Under the pieces are notes generated by a model that saw only the letters and a list, made by a program, of their open reading frames with translations, ran no database searches and had not been told where the DNA came from. 7,259 nt of DNA. It comes from JAGMES01 sp023128035. GTDB lineage: Bacteria; Bacillota; Halanaerobiia; DY22613. Of this stretch, positions 5,871-7,259 are shown one piece after another (within the stretch, counting starts at the first letter, position 1; every line of letters begins with the position of its first letter). Location: the NCBI GenBank assembly GCA_030627905.1, contig DAOVRZ010000164.1, forward strand, positions 1-7,259. The letters are read 5' to 3'. A program made the translations under genes and the position numbers.

Positions 5871-6389
5871 ATGAAACTACTAATTACCCTTTACCTATCA
5901 TTTTTTAAAATCGGACTTTTCGGGTTTGGCGGAGGATATGCCATGATCTCATTAATACAAAATGAACTATTAACCCATGGATGGCTATCTTTAAAAGACT
6001 TTGTTGATATCATTGCCATTGCTGAAATGACTCCAGGGCCAATAGCAGTCAACAGTGGTACTTTTGTCGGTTTTAAAATTTCTTCACTATCAGGAGCAAT
6101 TTTAGCAACAATGGGAGTTATTACTCCTTCCTTGATTCTTGTTCTTATACTCGCACATTTTTTTAATAAAGTAAAAAATTCTCCTCATACAACAACAATT
6201 CTGACCTTTTTACGACCAACAGTAATTGGTTTAATCTTCGCTGCAGGTTTATCTATAGGTAAATTCAGCATGATAGACTGGAAAAGTTATTTAATCGGTG
6301 GAGCTGTTTTTCTTGTAATGGTTAAAACTAAAATTCATCCAATCTTGGTGATATTTTTATCGGGAGTGGTTGGGGTAATTATTTATTAA
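5871..6389 (+). CDS. chrA: Chromate transporter subunit (short-chain ChrA, second half)
   Basis: A 172-residue membrane protein, homologous to its upstream neighbour. It has FFKIGLFGFGGGYAMISLI (11-29), AEMTPGPIAVNSGTFVGF (51-68) and LRPTVIGLIFAAGL (114-127), with hydrophobic spans around 74-98, 110-130, 139-151 and 156-171. AGGTG lies 6 bases before the ATG, and the gene follows the first chrA by 13 bp, so the two are translated from one message. It is the partner half of a two-gene CHR transporter. No strong forward terminator follows. The hairpin at 6468-6492 has one mismatch when read in this direction and a weaker U-run, so it may serve both converging units. Confidence 0.92.
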   Translation: MKLLITLYLSFFKIGLFGFGGGYAMISLIQNELLTHGWLSLKDFVDIIAIAEMTPGPIAVNSGTFVGFKISSLSGAILATMGVITPSLILVLILAHFFNKVKNSPHTTTILTFLRPTVIGLIFAAGLSIGKFSMIDWKSYLIGGAVFLVMVKTKIHPILVIFLSGVVGVIIY

Positions 6390-6462
6390 ATTTCAGTTGA
6401 GATTAATAGATATCATTAAAGGGAACTCATAAAAAAATAACGTTTCTATTTAAAAATTGTAC

Positions 6463-6492
6463 AAAAAAAGACCTCCGAATTAAGGAAGTCTT
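6463..6492 (-). terminator. Terminator of the toxIN operon, overlapping the toxN stop codon
   Basis: Minus-strand RNA pairs AAGACUUCC with GGAGGUCUU (9 bp including one U-G wobble, 7-nt loop, 6468-6492), followed by an unbroken U run (6463-6469). Two bases of the toxN stop codon (6491-6493) are part of the stem. Read on the plus strand the wobble becomes a C-A mismatch, so the minus direction is favoured. Confidence 0.75.
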
Positions 6493-7075
6493 AGTTTTCT
6501 TCAAGTGATTTCTCTTTCGCAACCGCTATTTCTTTATTCATTATACTTTCTAACTGTTGTGTATATTCTATACATTTTTGCTCTAGTAGTTTAAAATCAA
6601 AACATCTTAATGAAACTCTATCTTCTGGATAATCATATTTCCTTTTATACAAAGCAACAGCTTTATCATTAACATTTCTATCCCTTATTTCTTTCATTTC
6701 CTTTTTTAGTAAAACTATGTAACTGTTCTTCTTTGAAGTATCCTTAAAAGTCCTAAAATTTTCAATATTTTTGTATTCTACCTCAATTAATTTACTTTTG
6801 TGAACTGGAAACATATAGTTAAGATTAACTACTGCAATAATTTTTTTACTATCATTTTTACTATCATACAATTTAATAAAATCCAAGTTTTCTTTCATCT
6901 TCAAATAACGTTGTTTTCGAGATGAAACTTGAGTAATATAAACTAAATCGCCAATTTCAAAGAGTTTTCCAAAAAACGGTTTAAACTTATCGTCACCATA
7001 ATCTATCTTTGGAATTCTTTTTTCTACATTTCTAAGATAAGTTAAAAATTTTTCTTCAACAGTATACCATTTCAT
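6491..7075 (-). CDS. toxN: Type III toxin-antitoxin endoribonuclease toxin, ToxN/AbiQ family
   Basis: A 194-residue cytosolic protein, close to the usual length (about 165-190). It starts MKWYTVEEKFLTYLRNVEKRIP, matching the family's F/WY...YL...VP opening. KPFFGKLFEIGDLVYITQVSS (32-52) with S51, S52 and K54 corresponds to the TSPK active-site loop of ToxN. AVVNLNYMFPV (81-91) is a signature of the family, and FDFKLLEQKCIEY (159-171) matches the conserved C-terminal helix. ToxN cleaves RNA and is held inactive by its repeat RNA. Here four tandem 33-nt repeats and a terminator lie directly upstream on the same strand, the exact ToxIN layout, which makes the call strong. GGGAG 7 bases before the ATG supports the start. 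A lysine/glutamate-rich tail (175-194) is a little longer than in well-known members. AbiQ and ToxIN give abortive phage defence; such a role here is inference. Confidence 0.88.
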   Translation of the reverse strand: MKWYTVEEKFLTYLRNVEKRIPKIDYGDDKFKPFFGKLFEIGDLVYITQVSSRKQRYLKMKENLDFIKLYDSKNDSKKIIAVVNLNYMFPVHKSKLIEVEYKNIENFRTFKDTSKKNSYIVLLKKEMKEIRDRNVNDKAVALYKRKYDYPEDRVSLRCFDFKLLEQKCIEYTQQLESIMNKEIAVAKEKSLEEN

Positions 7076-7092
7076 AATATTTCTCCCATGAC

Positions 7093-7120
7093 AAAAAGCT
7101 GAGATAGAAATCTCAGCTTT
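7093..7120 (-). terminator. Intrinsic terminator between toxI repeats and toxN
   Basis: An 11-bp perfect stem (AAAGCTGAGAT with ATCTCAGCTTT, 4-nt loop, 7095-7120) ends in a U tract on the minus strand. It abuts the last repeat and lies just upstream of the toxN ribosome binding site. In known toxIN loci this element keeps antitoxin RNA in excess by letting only some transcripts read into the toxin gene. Confidence 0.88.
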
Positions 7121-7259
7121 CTATTAAGACGATTTTAGTAGGATTCGCAACCTCTATTAAGACGATTTTAGTAGGATTCGCAACCTCTATTAAGACGATT
7201 TTAGTAGGATTCGCAACCTCTATTAAGACGATTTTAGTAGGATTCGCAACCTCTATTAA
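7121..7259 (-). ncRNA. toxI: ToxI antitoxin RNA: tandem 33-nt repeats (continues past window edge)
   Basis: Four identical 33-nt units occupy 7121-7153, 7154-7186, 7187-7219 and 7220-7252. Seven bases of a fifth follow at 7253-7259, where the window ends. The units are contiguous with no spacers. Read on the minus strand each unit can form an H-type pseudoknot: UAG-AGG pairs with CCU-CUA (one bulged A), and GCGA in the loop pairs with UCGU after an A-rich linker. This is the arrangement known for ToxI. The RNA would be cut into single units by ToxN and bind it as an inhibitory ring. The promoter and total repeat number are outside the window. Confidence 0.87.

Noticed and set aside
7121..7259. 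Tandem repeats as a CRISPR array
   Set aside because: The 33-nt units are directly contiguous with no unique spacers and no cas genes nearby. They are followed by a terminator and a ToxN gene, which identifies a toxI array.

Overview
The window is AT-rich, with strong consensus sigma-A promoters and AGGAGG-type ribosome binding sites. Protein families point to a low-GC anaerobic Firmicute: a GlpA-type FAD oxidoreductase, a CdaR diacid regulator, a PAS/sigma-54 enhancer-binding protein, a split ChrA pair and a ToxN toxin. Halanaerobiales or Clostridia is my guess; no rRNA or other marker settles it. Most genes are on the minus strand; only the two chrA genes are on the plus strand.

Left part (1-818), minus strand. 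The window opens inside a glpA-like gene (5' end at 215). It is preceded by a highly structured leader (three-way junction closed by a 22-bp stem) and a consensus promoter. Upstream, at 401-774, is a graveyard: a piece of a serine/alanine-glyoxylate aminotransferase joined to a 21-codon piece of glycerol kinase. An intact promoter (890-918) and strong hairpin terminator (779-817) lie next to it and could define a roughly 110-nt orphan transcript.

Middle part (967-5121), minus strand. A PAS-PAS-AAA+ sigma-54 activator is followed 40 bp later by cdaR, a terminator, and then a glycerate 2-kinase gene with its own probable promoter. This looks like a glycerate/glyoxylate catabolic cluster: aminotransferase makes hydroxypyruvate, which becomes glycerate and is phosphorylated by the kinase. 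The regulators look whole. However, the kinase has an in-frame deletion of about 41 codons that removes the conserved GIGGSATND segment, and the aminotransferase is only a remnant. A sigma-54-type -24/-12 element sits just upstream of the activator itself.

Plus-strand unit (5204-6389). A near-consensus promoter drives two adjacent short chrA genes (N- and C-type halves of a CHR transporter).

Right end (6468-7259), minus strand. This is a type III toxin-antitoxin locus of the ToxIN/AbiQ class. Four perfect 33-nt tandem repeats plus the start of a fifth, cut by the window edge, form the ToxI RNA antitoxin. They are followed by a short hairpin terminator, the toxN endoribonuclease gene, and a final terminator whose stem overlaps the toxN stop codon. 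This phage-defence/maintenance module is the most notable system in the window. Its promoter and full repeat number lie beyond position 7259.
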